Positions 35,738 through 46,448 of a stretch of 64,000 nucleotides of DNA are shown piece by piece (the first letter of the stretch is position 1; the number at the start of each line of letters is the position of its first letter). Source of the DNA: Neckera pumila (taxonomy: Eukaryota > Streptophyta > Bryopsida > Hypnales > Neckeraceae); the NCBI GenBank assembly GCA_963969595.1, contig OZ018408.1:14567823-14631822 (forward strand), given 5' to 3'. A program made the position numbers and the translations under genes. The notes under the pieces were generated by a model. It was given only the letters and a program-made list of their open reading frames with translations, ran no database searches and had not been told where the DNA came from.

Positions 35738-36485
35738 TCCGTGACTTATAGTGGTTGAAGACCCACTTTTCTACTCTCCAATCTTCTACACTAATCCGGA
35801 TCCGGTTTGATCTTTCACAACATTCTAGAGAACTCTCTGGATCACCGGTCACACAAAGATCCCTCGTACAATCCTCTCATACTACAACAACCTTAGCGCC
35901 AAGTTTTGTCTGTACAAAGTCAGTCAGTTACAAGTGAACCCGTCCGTTCTAAAATCAATTAAAGTTCTTCCGTTTGCCAACTAGGGCAGCGAGATCTCCC
36001 AGGAGATCGGACACTCAACCGGATTTCCCACCCAGGAGTTCTAGCACGACTAAGGAATCCCTCCCTATCCGCCTAGCCTAACAACGGCTGTCTTGCCCGG
36101 AATCCTAAACCTTAGAAGTGCTAAGGAACTGAAATCCACTCCCAACTCTTTCACAACCCGCTCACTTGCATATAAGATCAAAACAAGAACACCAAAGGGA
36201 GAAATCACACCTGAACCAGCATGCACCTTCCTAACTCCTCACCACACAATCCTGCCACATACGGGAGAGACACACAACAAGAAGCCAAGAGAAGACATAC
36301 ACAAAATTTGGGCAAAAAGATTCGTAGCTTCCAAGCAGGGGCTAACTTATATACAACTTGATTTACAAAGGCAAAAAGGCCCCCGAAAATCCGCGCAGAA
36401 CATCTGGGTCCGATCCTAACCAATCAAACCGAGTCAACATCCGATCCGATCCTAACTATCTTACAAAAATTACATTCCTACCTAC

Positions 36486-38138
36486 CTACTCTCCAACTCC
36501 CCCACCCAGCATAGGACTCTTGGGTTCCACGGGCAGTTGGTTGAAGACTTCAGTCAAGTTCCTGCTCCGCTCCCCGGCAACAGGATCCGGAAGATCTGAT
36601 CTTGGTGATGAATCCAACTGAATCGGTTGTCCAGGCCCAGGTCTTCGATGACTCTTCTTTGACTTGGGAGTCTGATCCTTGGGCTCCCTCGGATTTGATC
36701 CTCCGACTGCAAACGAATCTAGTATTGAGAGGTCCGAAAGTTGGATCTCCCGGGAATAGATGGACCCATTCAGCTTCTGGCTGCTGATGTTCATCCGGTT
36801 GGCTGCTTCCCTGGCCGCCACCATTGACGCTTCCACCCGATCGGTGAAATTGGTCAAGATCCGAACTTTCCGGGAACCGGATACCTTCTTCTCTTCATGT
36901 ACCCTTTTGTCAAATAATTCCACCTTGACAGCGGCGGATCCGGACTCTCCGAGGGTGGCCTTCACCGTCTCAGCCACCTTCCGGGTTGCTTCCGCCATTT
37001 CCCAGACTGCAGCTTTGTCCTCTTTGAAGGCAACCATCTCGGCCTTTAGAGTATCGACTTCCTCCTGAAGCCGACAAATCTCCGCCTCCTGCTTCCGGTG
37101 CTCATCCGGATTAGAGATGTACTATGCCACCTTACCCGGTAGCCTGCTATCTCCCGGTGCATCCACCAACTCTCCAATATTAGCGCGGGCTTTCCTCTTG
37201 ACCTCCCAATCCGCTCATATTTCGCACAGAATAACGGTCAGCTGATTGAATGGGTCATTCGGGTCTTTGGCTTCCGGTATCTCCATTTCCGGTCCATAAT
37301 CTGGAGTCGACCGGTTGGTAGGAGGGGTTCTTCTCTTGTGAGGAGGCGTTGTCTTCATCCGCTTCCTTGTCCGGAGGTGCTCCTCCTCGTCTTCCTCTTC
37401 TGTTTTGGGTTTGGATTTGGTTGCGTCCTCCGACTTGTCATCCGAACTTGACTCCCCGTAATTCGGGATAGATTCTTGAATGTTCCACGTTTTCTCCTCC
37501 GTATCCGTGAGGAGTTGGTTGCGATGGTAGAGATGAAATAGATAGGGACTCAAAGGAGTGGCCCTACTCTTTCCGATCCTCGTCACAAGCTGAGACACCA
37601 GATCGCAAAAGATCCGAGCCCAGTTTACCTTCCGTTCTCCGCTCAAGGAACCAAAAATCATGTTGCCGATGGTCATCGTCACCCTCGCTGGCTTTTCCTG
37701 GTAGATGATTGGAACCAGGAACTGGAGAAGACGAAGGTGTCGATCGCTTTTGCAATCCGCGACTGCGTATCTGTCTTTGTTGCTCGGCTCTCCATGAAAC
37801 TTGTCATGGATAAACTCTGCCCTCCGTCTTGCCATGCCGGAATCTCCTATCTGGAAGTTGTAGACTTCCTTCCACTTCTCTTCTTCCCACTCGGTCGGGC
37901 GGCCCCGGTCAGTGTTGTCGAACTGATTCGACATCTTGCACTTGAGCTCTCTCACCATTTGCTCCTCCCTAAACTCCCAGGGTTTATCCATAAACACCAG
38001 ACAGCCCATCGTGTTGAGATCCTCCATGAGCTCAGTCCTTGTCGATTCCTCGGAAGGGATGACTGGAACTACTTTCTGGAGCTTGATTTCGGAGGAGAAA
38101 TGGGGCGCTCTCGGTCTGTTCTTACGAAGCTGAGGCAT
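36486..38138 (-). pseudogene. Gag-like coiled-coil protein with two in-frame stops
   Basis: One reading frame of about 550 codons from the ATG at 38,138 to the stop at 36,486. It is interrupted only by TGA (after ILCEI, at about 37,217) and TAG (about 37,125). Both are one C-to-T change from CGA and CAG. The N-terminal part includes a helical region (EEKWKEVYNFQIGDSGMARR, then ATPLSPYLFHLYHRNQLL) and the middle is acidic and basic (EEEDEEEHLRTRKRMKTTPP). The C-terminal part is a predicted coiled coil (EAEICRLQEEVDTLKAEMVA) followed by a Pro/Ser-rich tail. There is no zinc knuckle, protease or polymerase. I do not recognise the family; a gag or gag-like transposon protein is inferred from its position between a promoter and a purine tract. 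Confidence 0.55.
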
Positions 38139-39322
38139 GGATACGGACTGCTAACTGGACCCTTCCCAGTTGCTACCTCACTCTCTCCTAGCCGCAAGTC
38201 CCGTTCTTCACTTCCTCTTGTCAGATCTCAATCGGAAGACAACATAAAACCTGCAACCCACACAAGCTTGACCTCTCTTGCACTCTGACGTACCCAGCCT
38301 GAAGTTCACACATACACAATGGCTCTGGAGCAGACAAAGGCGTTGAAGCGCTCAAGGTCAGCTCCAAAACTTGAAGGAAGTAAAGGAGTGAAAATAGGGA
38401 TGACCAGCCTTTATATAGTCCCAGGACCCTTGACTGGTCATCATGACCTTTTTTGGTCCAGTCCATTATAATCCAATTCAACCCTAATCCAATCCGAGAT
38501 AAGTTCCGGATGTAATTCTGCTCCTAAGTACTGGTAATCTGACCGGGTCAGATCTGGCTTACCCCTTACTGGATTAGCTTCGTCTATCTTCAGTCTTTTT
38601 CTGCCTCCTAGTAGGATCCGGATCCTAATTACCCGTTTCTATTCCAACTTTTAGATAAGCAAAGGTAAACCAAAAAATCTGGTTGCGACACCCCTCCAGA
38701 CCAGCAATGGCTGATAGGATGCCATCTTTTCCTACAGAGCCTTCCTCCATGCGTACATTGTCAACTCCCAAGTATACTATGATATTGGAGACATAGCTGC
38801 GTCATAAGTTACAACAAAGCACTCGTTTCAGCTCTCAACAGCTCCATGCACTCGTAAAATCATGAGGACGGGTTATACACATATCATTCGTAACTGGTGA
38901 TACCATATGTATATATACTTACTACAATGATTCACCTATTCAACAACCCCCCATCATATGCAACATTATTTGCATGGGACGACGAACTGACAGAAAGCTT
39001 CGACATTTCAGAAGAAATATAAAATAATGCAGACAAGAGAAGCGGCAAGCATGAATCCATGCTCCAATTTGCGGTGACCTGATCATAGTGCATGCTGGAC
39101 TCTGGCCAAAATCCCTTCAAGAACATGTCATGAAATTGGACATGACTGGGGTTGCCAAACCTCATAAGGTGGCCACATTGCATACTGTTGTAACTAAACA
39201 ATTTCCAAGTAATTCAAAGCATGAACACGGTGATCAAGAAACCGCAACCATTCTAAGCATGAATACACTCTAATTAAAACCGGGAGCATTTAAAAGGTAC
39301 CAAGGCTTCCAATTATACATAC

Positions 39323-40809
39323 CTGCTCTCGGAGTTAGCCAGCACCCACACCTTCACACCAAACTTGACAAGTTTTGATTTCATGTATTGGCGGATGTTG
39401 CAAAACTGCCCCTTTTAGGGTATCATGATTTCATCGACAGTGAGAACACGCTCATTGTTGTACAAACTCTACGACAAGCTCGCAAACAACTCACACAGCC
39501 AATGCACCTTCCCAAGCTTGTCAAATGTCGAGTCTCCGCAATCAATCACGAGCTCCTCATTGTTCACCAAGTGCAAGCATTAGATGATGGCTTCAAAACT
39601 CTTTTGCGGCATTGTTTTGGAGATGAGGGGACAATTATAGAATGGCTTCTGGTCCCAATAGCACCGGATATGGGAGAATTCTTTGAGGCCCATCAAGATG
39701 AGAATGCCAAACCACACCAGCAGCTCCTCGCGGTCAAGTGGTGTCCATTCAGGACGTCTGTTTGTTAGTGCCGGGTTTGCTTGGGAAGGTTGGGTTGCAA
39801 ACTTGCAGCCATAGCACGGAACTACACATCAGAACCTGCTAGACTCAATTGAGATAACATTCAAGGCGTCAAGAAATAATGCAAAACAGTCATCAATAGA
39901 AATATACACGAAGCATCTGCAGTCACGTGAGAAGCCTTACCTATTCGTCTCATCCACGACCCGTTGCAGCACATGAGAAGGCCAGAAGCGCATGAAGTAT
40001 TCAATTGGGTGGCTTGCTATTGCTGACGTTGGCCCAGGAACTGGGCCTGAGAAATTGGTGGTGTTATTCACCAATGTCTCAGATTGGTCTTGCCATTGGT
40101 CATCTTGGAACAGTCTGTTAAAAGGGCAATTAAAGACATCTTCTTTGCTCTCATACAAACCTAGCTCCTTGAGCGGGTCTTTTGTGAAGGAGGGACATGC
40201 AGAGTCCGAGCTGTTGTCACCCGGTTGTTGCCCTGAAACGAAGTCTTCATACTCCCCAATCCAATCTGGATTGCCGTCCTTGTTGTATACATGTGCTTTA
40301 TGAGCCGTTTGGTCATTGCTGACTATGAGGTCTTCATTGTCGGGAAAAAGCATCCTTGCTATCTCTCCGAATGGCAAGGCTGCATCCACCACGTGCTGCG
40401 TTTCCTCGGAGGTGGTTGTCGCGTCTACTACGGTCTGGCTAACTGGGACGGATTTGGCGCCAATGCCACCAGCAAAATCGATGGAGAACATAGGCGTCTT
40501 TGTCACGTGGTGATAATACTGTGACACGATGACGCCACTAACCCCATTACCATCGCCTACCAAACCCGGGTCAAGGTTCGATGCTTCGGGTCGCACCGTC
40601 ACGCGCACCATCTCTGCAAATGCTCGCTTGTCCAGAAAATTGTAGTGGGAGGGCGAGTTGACCGGTGCTTGTATAAGGGAACATGGTGGACTGGCTCCAG
40701 GTGTAAAGCAACGGAGATCCTCGGGGGTGACGCTGTAGGTTGTCTCTTGCACATCATTAAATGGATCAGTAATATTAGTGACGGATTGATCCCCTACAAA
40801 CGCTGGCAT
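39323..40809 (-). pseudogene. piggyBac-type DDE transposase, broken
   Basis: Exon 40,809-39,941 ends with FMRFWPSHVLQRVVDETNR, the conserved start of the piggyBac DDE domain (DDE_Tnp_1_7), and is followed by a GTAAGG donor. After a 119-base intron with a TAG acceptor, exon 39,821-39,323 carries, in order, LLVWFGILILMGLKEFSHIR, YWDQKPFYNCPLISKTM, CLHLVNNEEL, FDKLGKVHWLCELF, YNNERVLTVDEIMIP (the first catalytic Asp), FCNIRQYMKSKLVKFGVKVW and VLAN. A splice donor follows. Three stops interrupt this exon: TAA before CLHLV, TAG before SLYNN and TAA after DEIMIP. The second and third catalytic Asp are not visible. A possible further exon lies at about 38,776-38,700, where the nested block begins. 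The 220-residue acidic N-terminal part is typical in character but not conserved. Confidence 0.88.
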
Positions 40810-40830
40810 TGTGTCCGCTGTGCCGTGAAT

Positions 40831-42208
40831 TCAGGGCCTCAGTACAACAAGGCTTCTCAGAGCCAAGAGAATGATCGGTGGCTCCCACCCTACAAGCGGC
40901 GATGCTCTGGTAGCGGATTCCGCATTGCGACATGCTGATCGCCCAACACCACCTTCATGACGTCCTGCAGCATTGCGCGCAGCACGCCCCCTCCCCGTAT
41001 TAGGTACATCTCCCTCCCTCGGATCGTCCAAGCGCCGCCTCACCTCGCCTTGTCCTCTTTGCCCGTGGCTCGGCTTCCCTCGGATTGCTTTCCTCAACTC
41101 CTCTCGATTCACAACAACGTTGAGGGGATCCCTAGACATGGGAGATGCTTGTGGAGTCGCTCCAAAGTGTAAGACAAAAAAGCCCAACGCTCTCCCGGCC
41201 ATTGGACTAGTGCGCTGTCAAGTGTAGGGAGGTGTACCTTGACTCCGCGGTGGCATCAGCAAACGCTCCTGACTCCCGAAAGAGGGATCCTGACCAATTG
41301 CGGCCACCAAATTTGCATGATGAAGCTCTGTTTGCTCGGGTGCATGATTTTGCTGTGGCGTCTCCACTTCCACAGTGGAAGGTACTTCGGTAGCTACACT
41401 TGGCGAGCCCGTGGCCTTTGCTGGGATCAATGGTCTTCGTTCTTCCGCACGACGCTTTACTACGCGCTTCCTTGCCTCCAACCGCAACCACGCCATCTTC
41501 GGGAATTGCTGCGTCAGGAAAAAGCCTATCCCTGATGAGAATATTCACGTCACTTCCGAAGCCTGTGGGGGCGCTCTCATCGTGTTTGATTGTCCACTTG
41601 AGGATGTGCTGGACGTGTCTTCTAAAAAGGTAACGCAGCCACACGGAATCCGCAATGCCAGGTTTTCTCAAAGTGTGTGGAGGCAGTGGAATGTTCCGCA
41701 TCCATTCTACATTCAAAAGAGCAAGAATGCGCTTCGCTTGATGGGAGGTTGCACCTTGGATCTACGCCCAATTTTGCAAAACCAACGCCTCCTCTTGTAG
41801 GTGTGCTAGTGCATCCGGCATCTGCATCGTGGTAACCGCGTTGTGTACCCACCAGCCGCCCACCTTTGTTTGCACACAAGTCCTAAACCACCTAGCACAA
41901 CTAAAAATGAGCAATCAGAACGTCCTCGCGCTGCTCAAGCAAAATCCAATTCCAAATATCATTGTTTCCTACCGTCTTGAGTCGTGGGAGACAAGGAAAG
42001 CCCTAAACCGCTGAACCCAGTACTTCTACTACGGTACAATCACTTCTCGCCATGATCAATTGCATCGTGTAGGTCGATCCATCGCGCCGGAATTCCATTC
42101 TAATGATCGCTATGTCTTCTATGGCCTCAACCCTTGTCGCAGGAGAATCCAAAGCCTCCGGTCTCCCTCCAAAATCCAGACTCCCCGCCTCATGTTTGCT
42201 AACGGACC
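40831..42208 (-). pseudogene. 5' coding remnants of the piggyBac element
   Basis: Upstream of the transposase on the same strand are frames 41,202-40,831 (basic, Arg/Gly-rich), 41,716-41,207 (169 codons, containing GIADSVWLRYLFRRHVQHIL) and 42,242-42,003. The 169-codon frame extends upstream of its ATG across one stop (HLQEEALVLQNWA, stop, IQGATSHQAKRILALL), so it was once longer. These may be N-terminal exons of the transposase or a second protein of the element. I cannot assign a function. The 42.0-42.2-kb frame starts inside the adjoining CACTA-like insertion, so its ATG is not original. Confidence 0.5.
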
Positions 42209-42295
42209 CCTCACTATAAGAAAAGCCTGTTTTTGGCGGCATTTAGGCAAAAACGTGTCATGTTTTTTCAAACATTAGATGTTCTAAAAAACATA

Positions 42296-42356
42296 TACAT
42301 GTTTTGCAGAAACATGTACGCGTTTTGCAGAAACGTGTAAGTGTTTTGCAAAAAAC
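42296..42356. repeat. Three short tandem units in the CACTA-like element
   Basis: The 20-base word ATGTTTTGCAGAAACATGTA recurs with changes as GCGTTTTGCAGAAACGTGTA and GTGTTTTGCAAAAAACG. Subterminal tandem motifs of this kind are where CACTA transposases bind. Confidence 0.6.
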
Positions 42357-42785
42357 GCGACTATGTCATTGTAGACGGCTACGTTTGTGATGATGTTGAC
42401 TACAACGTGGCCATGATTTTATATAACGTCGCATACAACAGAAGCTGCCACGTCAGCAAGTAGACTTGGAAAAGGGCAACTACGTGGCATATTTTGGAAA
42501 AAAAATTAAAAATGGATGGATGAACCTCGGGCCAAATGTTTGGAACAACGGGTTGGATGTCGGACTGGACATCTAAGACAACGTAGGCTAATTATCCCAT
42601 ATTGTTTGTCTCACCATGGACAAAGAATGGATACAAATATGACCCTAAAAATCTTCATTTTCACGTAATTATGTCATCAAGATAAATTTGATGATAAATG
42701 GTAAGTTTTTTTTAAATTCTTGGTGGATTCTACTTTTTTTTTATTGCATAATTTTATTGATTAATTTCTATTGACTAATTAGTTT

Positions 42786-42957
42786 TTGAAAAATGGATTG
42801 GATGAAAAAAAATGGGTTGGATGAAAAATAGATTGGATGAAAAATGGATTGGATGAAAAATTGATTGGATGAAAAATGGGTTGAATGAAAAATATATTGG
42901 ATGAAAAATGGGTTGGATGAAGAAAAATGGATAGATGAAAAAAATGGGCTGGAGGAA
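42786..42957. repeat. GGATTGGATGAAAAAT minisatellite
   Basis: About ten units of a 15-18-base repeat, GGATTGGATGAAAAAT or GGGTTGGATGAAAAAT, with small length changes. Wholly inside the CACTA-like element. Confidence 0.9.
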
Positions 42958-44048
42958 AAAGTTGCCTATGTGGCCCTACGTGGATGAGAATTTTGCCTAT
43001 GTGGCCTCCACGTGCTTTCATTTTGTAAGCTTGGAAGACCCTATTTTGTAGGACGTTAGAAAAAAACAAGCCAGAAATTGGCACGTTTTTTGAAAACACC
43101 AGATGTTTTTTGCTTGTTTTCTATGAAGCGATTTTAGGTGACATCTACGTTGACTCTCAGACATGTCAAATCGGACATCATACGACGTTTTTTCAAACAT
43201 CACAAAAAAGGCCAGTTTCTTATAGTACCTCCACGTTTGCAGAGAAAACCCACCCAAGCAACGGGTCCCGTAAAGTATGCGGAGTGCCTTGTACCGTATG
43301 CAACTTTGTGTATGTTCTCGATAATCCAGCATTTCACATTGTATCTCGCGAAGTGCCCCAGACCATTTGACGCATAGTCAAATGTGCTCCAAATTTGTTG
43401 ATAGAACTTAACCCTAAGAACTCTGTCCTAGTGCCCTAATACGGGAAAACCCCTCACATACGGCCAGAAAGGGCTCCCATGCCATTTAGGGGTTAAACAT
43501 AGATATCTTACAATTTGTGCGGTCAAAAATTCTGAAATTTTTTCCACACATTCTTATACTAGTTAGGTGTAAGATCATATGTTTAGATGTGCAAAAAAAA
43601 CTTTTTTAATTTTTTCTTCACTCTTTGCTAAAAAATAGCAGTTTGGGGTGTTTTTTGGCAGAAAAAAGGCCTTGGGCCTTTAGGGATTAAGGTCCCCTAT
43701 CAATGACATTCTAGAGGGCACTTTGAAGGCCCAAATCTCTTCTAATAAACTATTCAACTTCAAAAAAAATTCAACTACCTTAGTTCTATGTCTGTTGGAA
43801 TCTTTTGTGACTTACCACTCAATCAACCTTTATCCTCCAATTGGTTTTTTCAATATTTTGTTCATTATTTATCATTTTTAATTTTAATGCTATAATTACA
43901 TGGCTCATAGGTCAAAAACTCATTTTCTTATAATTTATCTTTTCATTCCAAATAGGAATTTTAAAATATATAACTTGTAAGCCTACTTGATAATCAAATT
44001 TCCAGTCCACATTAGAAAAAAAATGCTTAATGAAAAACACAGCTTTAA

Positions 44049-45346
44049 CTCCTAAAGGACCATTGTCCATTTGGGGACAAATGGGATTTAGGATAGGTAC
44101 CTATGGGCTGAATTTTTTTCCCAATTTTTGGAAACTTTTTTGAAGATAGAAAAATTGATTAGCGTCATAGGAATATCATTTTTTTTTGAACCAATGCTTG
44201 AGAATAAAAGGTTAATCCGAATAAGCTCAAAACAAGGGAGAAGGGGCAACAAAAAAATTCAAAAATTTGAACTAATATTTTTTTCCCTCATAGATTATAT
44301 TCTTGCCTATGTGGAAAGCTTTTATTCATTCCATTTGGATTTGTTATGAGAAAGTTATAGACAATCTTGTTTTTCAGCCAATCTTGTTTTTCAGCCAATC
44401 TAAGCATCTTCTTGAAAAAATAACTTCTAGGATTCATTTTTGAATGAAATCTTTATATTAAAAAAAAAGAAGTTTTATATTGGTTAGTTTGCTTCCTCGA
44501 TCAATCTCATCATTGAAATTAATTAGTGCATTTTAATTCCATCTTAGAGATATCAATAATTTAGAATTTCCTTCTATCTTGTACCTATTTCTATTTAACA
44601 TATTTTTAAAGAATAAAAATTAAGCTATTTTGAATTATTTTTTTCCTATATTCTCAACTTAATTTTCTACCATAAGGATTTAAAGCTCAAACTCTGTAGT
44701 GCAAATGAATCCTACAAGGTATTTTTTTTTTAAGAAGCTGTTTTAATTGCCCGAAAAGCAAAATTGTCCGTAACTTTCTCATAACAAATTCAAATGAAAC
44801 ATGTCAAAGCTTTATAAAAAAAGACCAAAATACGATCTATGAGAAGAAAAAAAGTTCAAAAAAAAATTAGAATTTTGCAATATATTTTTTTTGCTGACCC
44901 TTCTCCTCTATTTTGAGCTTATTTGGACATAACTTTTGTACCTGGGCACTGATTGAAAAAAAACTATATTCCCACAAAGCTTATCAGTTTTTCTATCTTC
45001 AAGAAAAGGTTTCAAAAAATCAAGACAAAAGTTCAGCCTGTAGGTGCCTATCCGAAATTGCATTTGTCCTCTCAAGGGACAACACTCCTTTAGGAGTTAA
45101 GAAGGTTAAAAGCCAAATAATCTTGTCCTGCAATGTCCTGAAAAACTTGTTTTTTTTACTTTAGATGCAGGTCTTGCAATCTGTGCAGTCAAAAATTCAA
45201 AAAAATTTCCACACATTTTCATACTAGTTAGGTATAAGATCTTATGGTTAGATATGGAGAAAAAATTCAAATTCTTTTACTCTTTGCTATAATAATAGCA
45301 ATTTTGAGTGCTTTTTGGCAGAAAAAAGGCCTTGGTCCTTTAGGGG
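44049..45346 (+). mobile_element. TTAA MITE copy D, containing inverted copy E
   Basis: Starts CTCCTAAAGGACCATTGTCC after TTAA (44,045-44,048) and ends CCTTGGTCCTTTAGGGG before TTTAA (45,347-45,351). The family sequence is interrupted after TAGTGCAAA (about 44,706) and resumes near 45,101 with GAAGGTTAAAAGCC. Subtracting the insert leaves about 900 bases, the family length. Confidence 0.85.
44707..45096 (-). mobile_element. TTAA MITE copy E, inverted left half inside copy D
   Basis: The reverse complement begins CTCCTAAAGGAGTGTTGTCC, followed by the family features in order, and breaks off at GGATTCATT. TTAA at 45,097-45,100 marks its intact end. About 390 bases are present; the other half is missing. 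With copy D it forms a head-to-head inverted repeat that could fold into a long hairpin. Confidence 0.82.
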
Positions 45347-45351
45347 TTTAA

Positions 45352-46440
45352 GTAAAAAAAAAATTAAAGAATCCATCCTACTATGACCAAAAAATGTCAT
45401 TCAAATATTGTCCAAGTTAACATGGGCTTGGTGCCCATGTTATACAAAATATTTTAATATATAGCAAATATAAGTAGAAATCTATGAATTTCCTACTTGG
45501 ATTTTTGTGTATAATATATTAGATGAAGTGGATATGACATAGCAAGTGAAGTGGAAAGGACGTGGATTTAGGATTTTTTTGATATATGCATTTGCCTTTA
45601 ACACAATCATGTTGTTTCAATCCTTGTTCAATCCTTGTTAATGTCAATAAAATTGTATGATATGATAATAATGATATATTCTATTATTATTAACAAATTC
45701 AATTATAATTCTCATTCCAATTATTGTTTTGTAATATGGAAATAAAGCATATACTTTATACAAATTGAGGGTAAAGTGATACAACAATCCATAAAGAATA
45801 TGTCAAAAACAAATAAATTGTGCAATAAGCAGAATTAAAACCTTGTTTAAGCATGGTAAATCAATTTTTTTTTCAAGCTTTGTCCATCTCTAAAATATGA
45901 GAAATCAAGTGTTAGCTTTGAGCCTCCAAATCCTCTTTTTAATTTGAAGCCTCAAATAATAATTTACCAAAAAAAATTAATGGAGGGCTATTTATCTCAT
46001 ACCTTTTTTGAACTTTGTTCTTAACTTTTTTACTTGAAGTTTCATATCTTAAAAGGATTTTGGATCTCAAAGCTAACTTGATTTACAACATTATTTTGGT
46101 TTGGCAAAGTTTAAGAAAATTTGCTTTACCATGCTTAGTCAAGGTTTGGAGTTATCCTAAAAACACAAGTATAGGATTTTTACTATGAGTGGTAACTAAG
46201 CTTCCATCTTGCTCCATTATCCCATATTCTACAAAAGCTTGTGATGCATGTTGTTGGAAAAACTATTCCCTTTATATTTAACAAAGTTGTATTGTAGTCA
46301 AACTATGCTTGTTGAAGTTTCATATGCCTTGACATTTATAATGTTTGTTGAAACGCAGGGGCATAATGAAGGCAAATGTTTTCAAATCCTAAATTTTATA
46401 AAACAAAGGTTGCACAATGAAGAAGACAAGATATAACACA
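45352..46440. other. AT-rich interval with a diverged repeat copy
   Basis: No gene. Positions 46,015-46,156 are a third copy of the repeat seen at 22.4 and 24.2 kb (for example CTCAAAGCTAACTTGATTTA and TTACCATGCTTAGTCAAGG). Confidence 0.5.
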
Positions 46441-46448
46441 TGTCAATA

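Larger units (their letters stand above)
35290..38690 (-). mobile_element. Retroelement-like block nested in the piggyBac element
   Basis: On the minus strand, in order: a TATA box TATATAAAGG (38,417-38,408), a leader, a 1.65-kb gag-like frame (38,138-36,486), a purine-rich tract GGTGGGGGAGTTGGAGAG just after its stop (about 36,508-36,490), and a 1.2-kb region with a second TATA box TATATAAG (36,353-36,346). Next to the left end, the minus strand reads TGGCGCTACTCAATTTTG (about 35,289), reminiscent of a primer-binding site. This suggests a gag-only LTR-type element in which the 36,480-35,290 part is an LTR, but I could not match a second LTR at 38,690, so the boundaries are tentative. Confidence 0.45.
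42212..43227. mobile_element. CACTA-like non-autonomous element, 1,016 bp
   Basis: Starts CACTATAAGAAAAGCC. The right end, reverse-complemented, is TACTATAAGAAACTGGCC; one base has changed from CACTA. CCT at 42,209-42,211 and 43,228-43,230 is a 3-bp target duplication. Subterminal sequences on both sides share TTTTTTCAAACAT and related words. It contains a 16-bp minisatellite and no transposase, and it lies inside the piggyBac-type element, so it is younger than that insertion. Confidence 0.82.
34370..43492 (-). mobile_element. Decayed piggyBac-superfamily element, 9,123 bp
   Basis: Bounded by TTAA at 34,366-34,369 and 43,493-43,496, the piggyBac target duplication. Left end CACTTGAATGGTCCTTGGGC; right end, reverse-complemented, CCCCTAAATGGCATGGGAGC. 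They form an imperfect inverted repeat related to the CCCCTAAAGG ends of the short TTAA MITEs. Minus-strand exons encode a broken piggyBac transposase (39,323-40,809). The element was later invaded by a CACTA-like element (42,212-43,227) and probably by the gag-like block ending near 38,690. Without these it would be about 4.7 kb. The reading frames are broken, so it is not autonomous now. Confidence 0.88.
33642..43686 (+). mobile_element. TTAA MITE copy C, split by a 9.1-kb insertion
   Basis: Left part 33,642-34,369 starts CCCCTAAAGGCCCAAGTGT after TTAA (33,638-33,641). Right part 43,497-43,686 ends CTTGGGCCTTTAGGGA before TTAA (43,687-43,690). Joined at the single TTAA, the two parts total 918 bases, against 919 for copy B, and align without a gap across the junction (TTAA then AYGCARATATCTT-like sequence). 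The MITE therefore existed before the piggyBac-type element landed in it. Confidence 0.92.

Noticed and set aside
37737..38288. 183-codon plus-strand frame
   Set aside because: Shadow of the minus-strand gag-like frame and its leader.
38140..38690. 5' LTR matching 35,290-36,480
   Set aside because: The two segments share only short words such as GGATCCGGATCC, not LTR-level identity, so no LTR pair is claimed.
38932..39201. Minus-strand frame as the next piggyBac exon
   Set aside because: It contains none of the motifs expected after the KVWVLAN block, so it was not included in the gene.
39388..39768. 126-codon plus-strand frame
   Set aside because: It lies exactly antisense to the conserved piggyBac exon, whose motifs are on the minus strand.
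41229..41800. Plus-strand frames opposite the piggyBac 5' exons
   Set aside because: They are antisense shadows of the minus-strand coding sequence and have no recognisable content.
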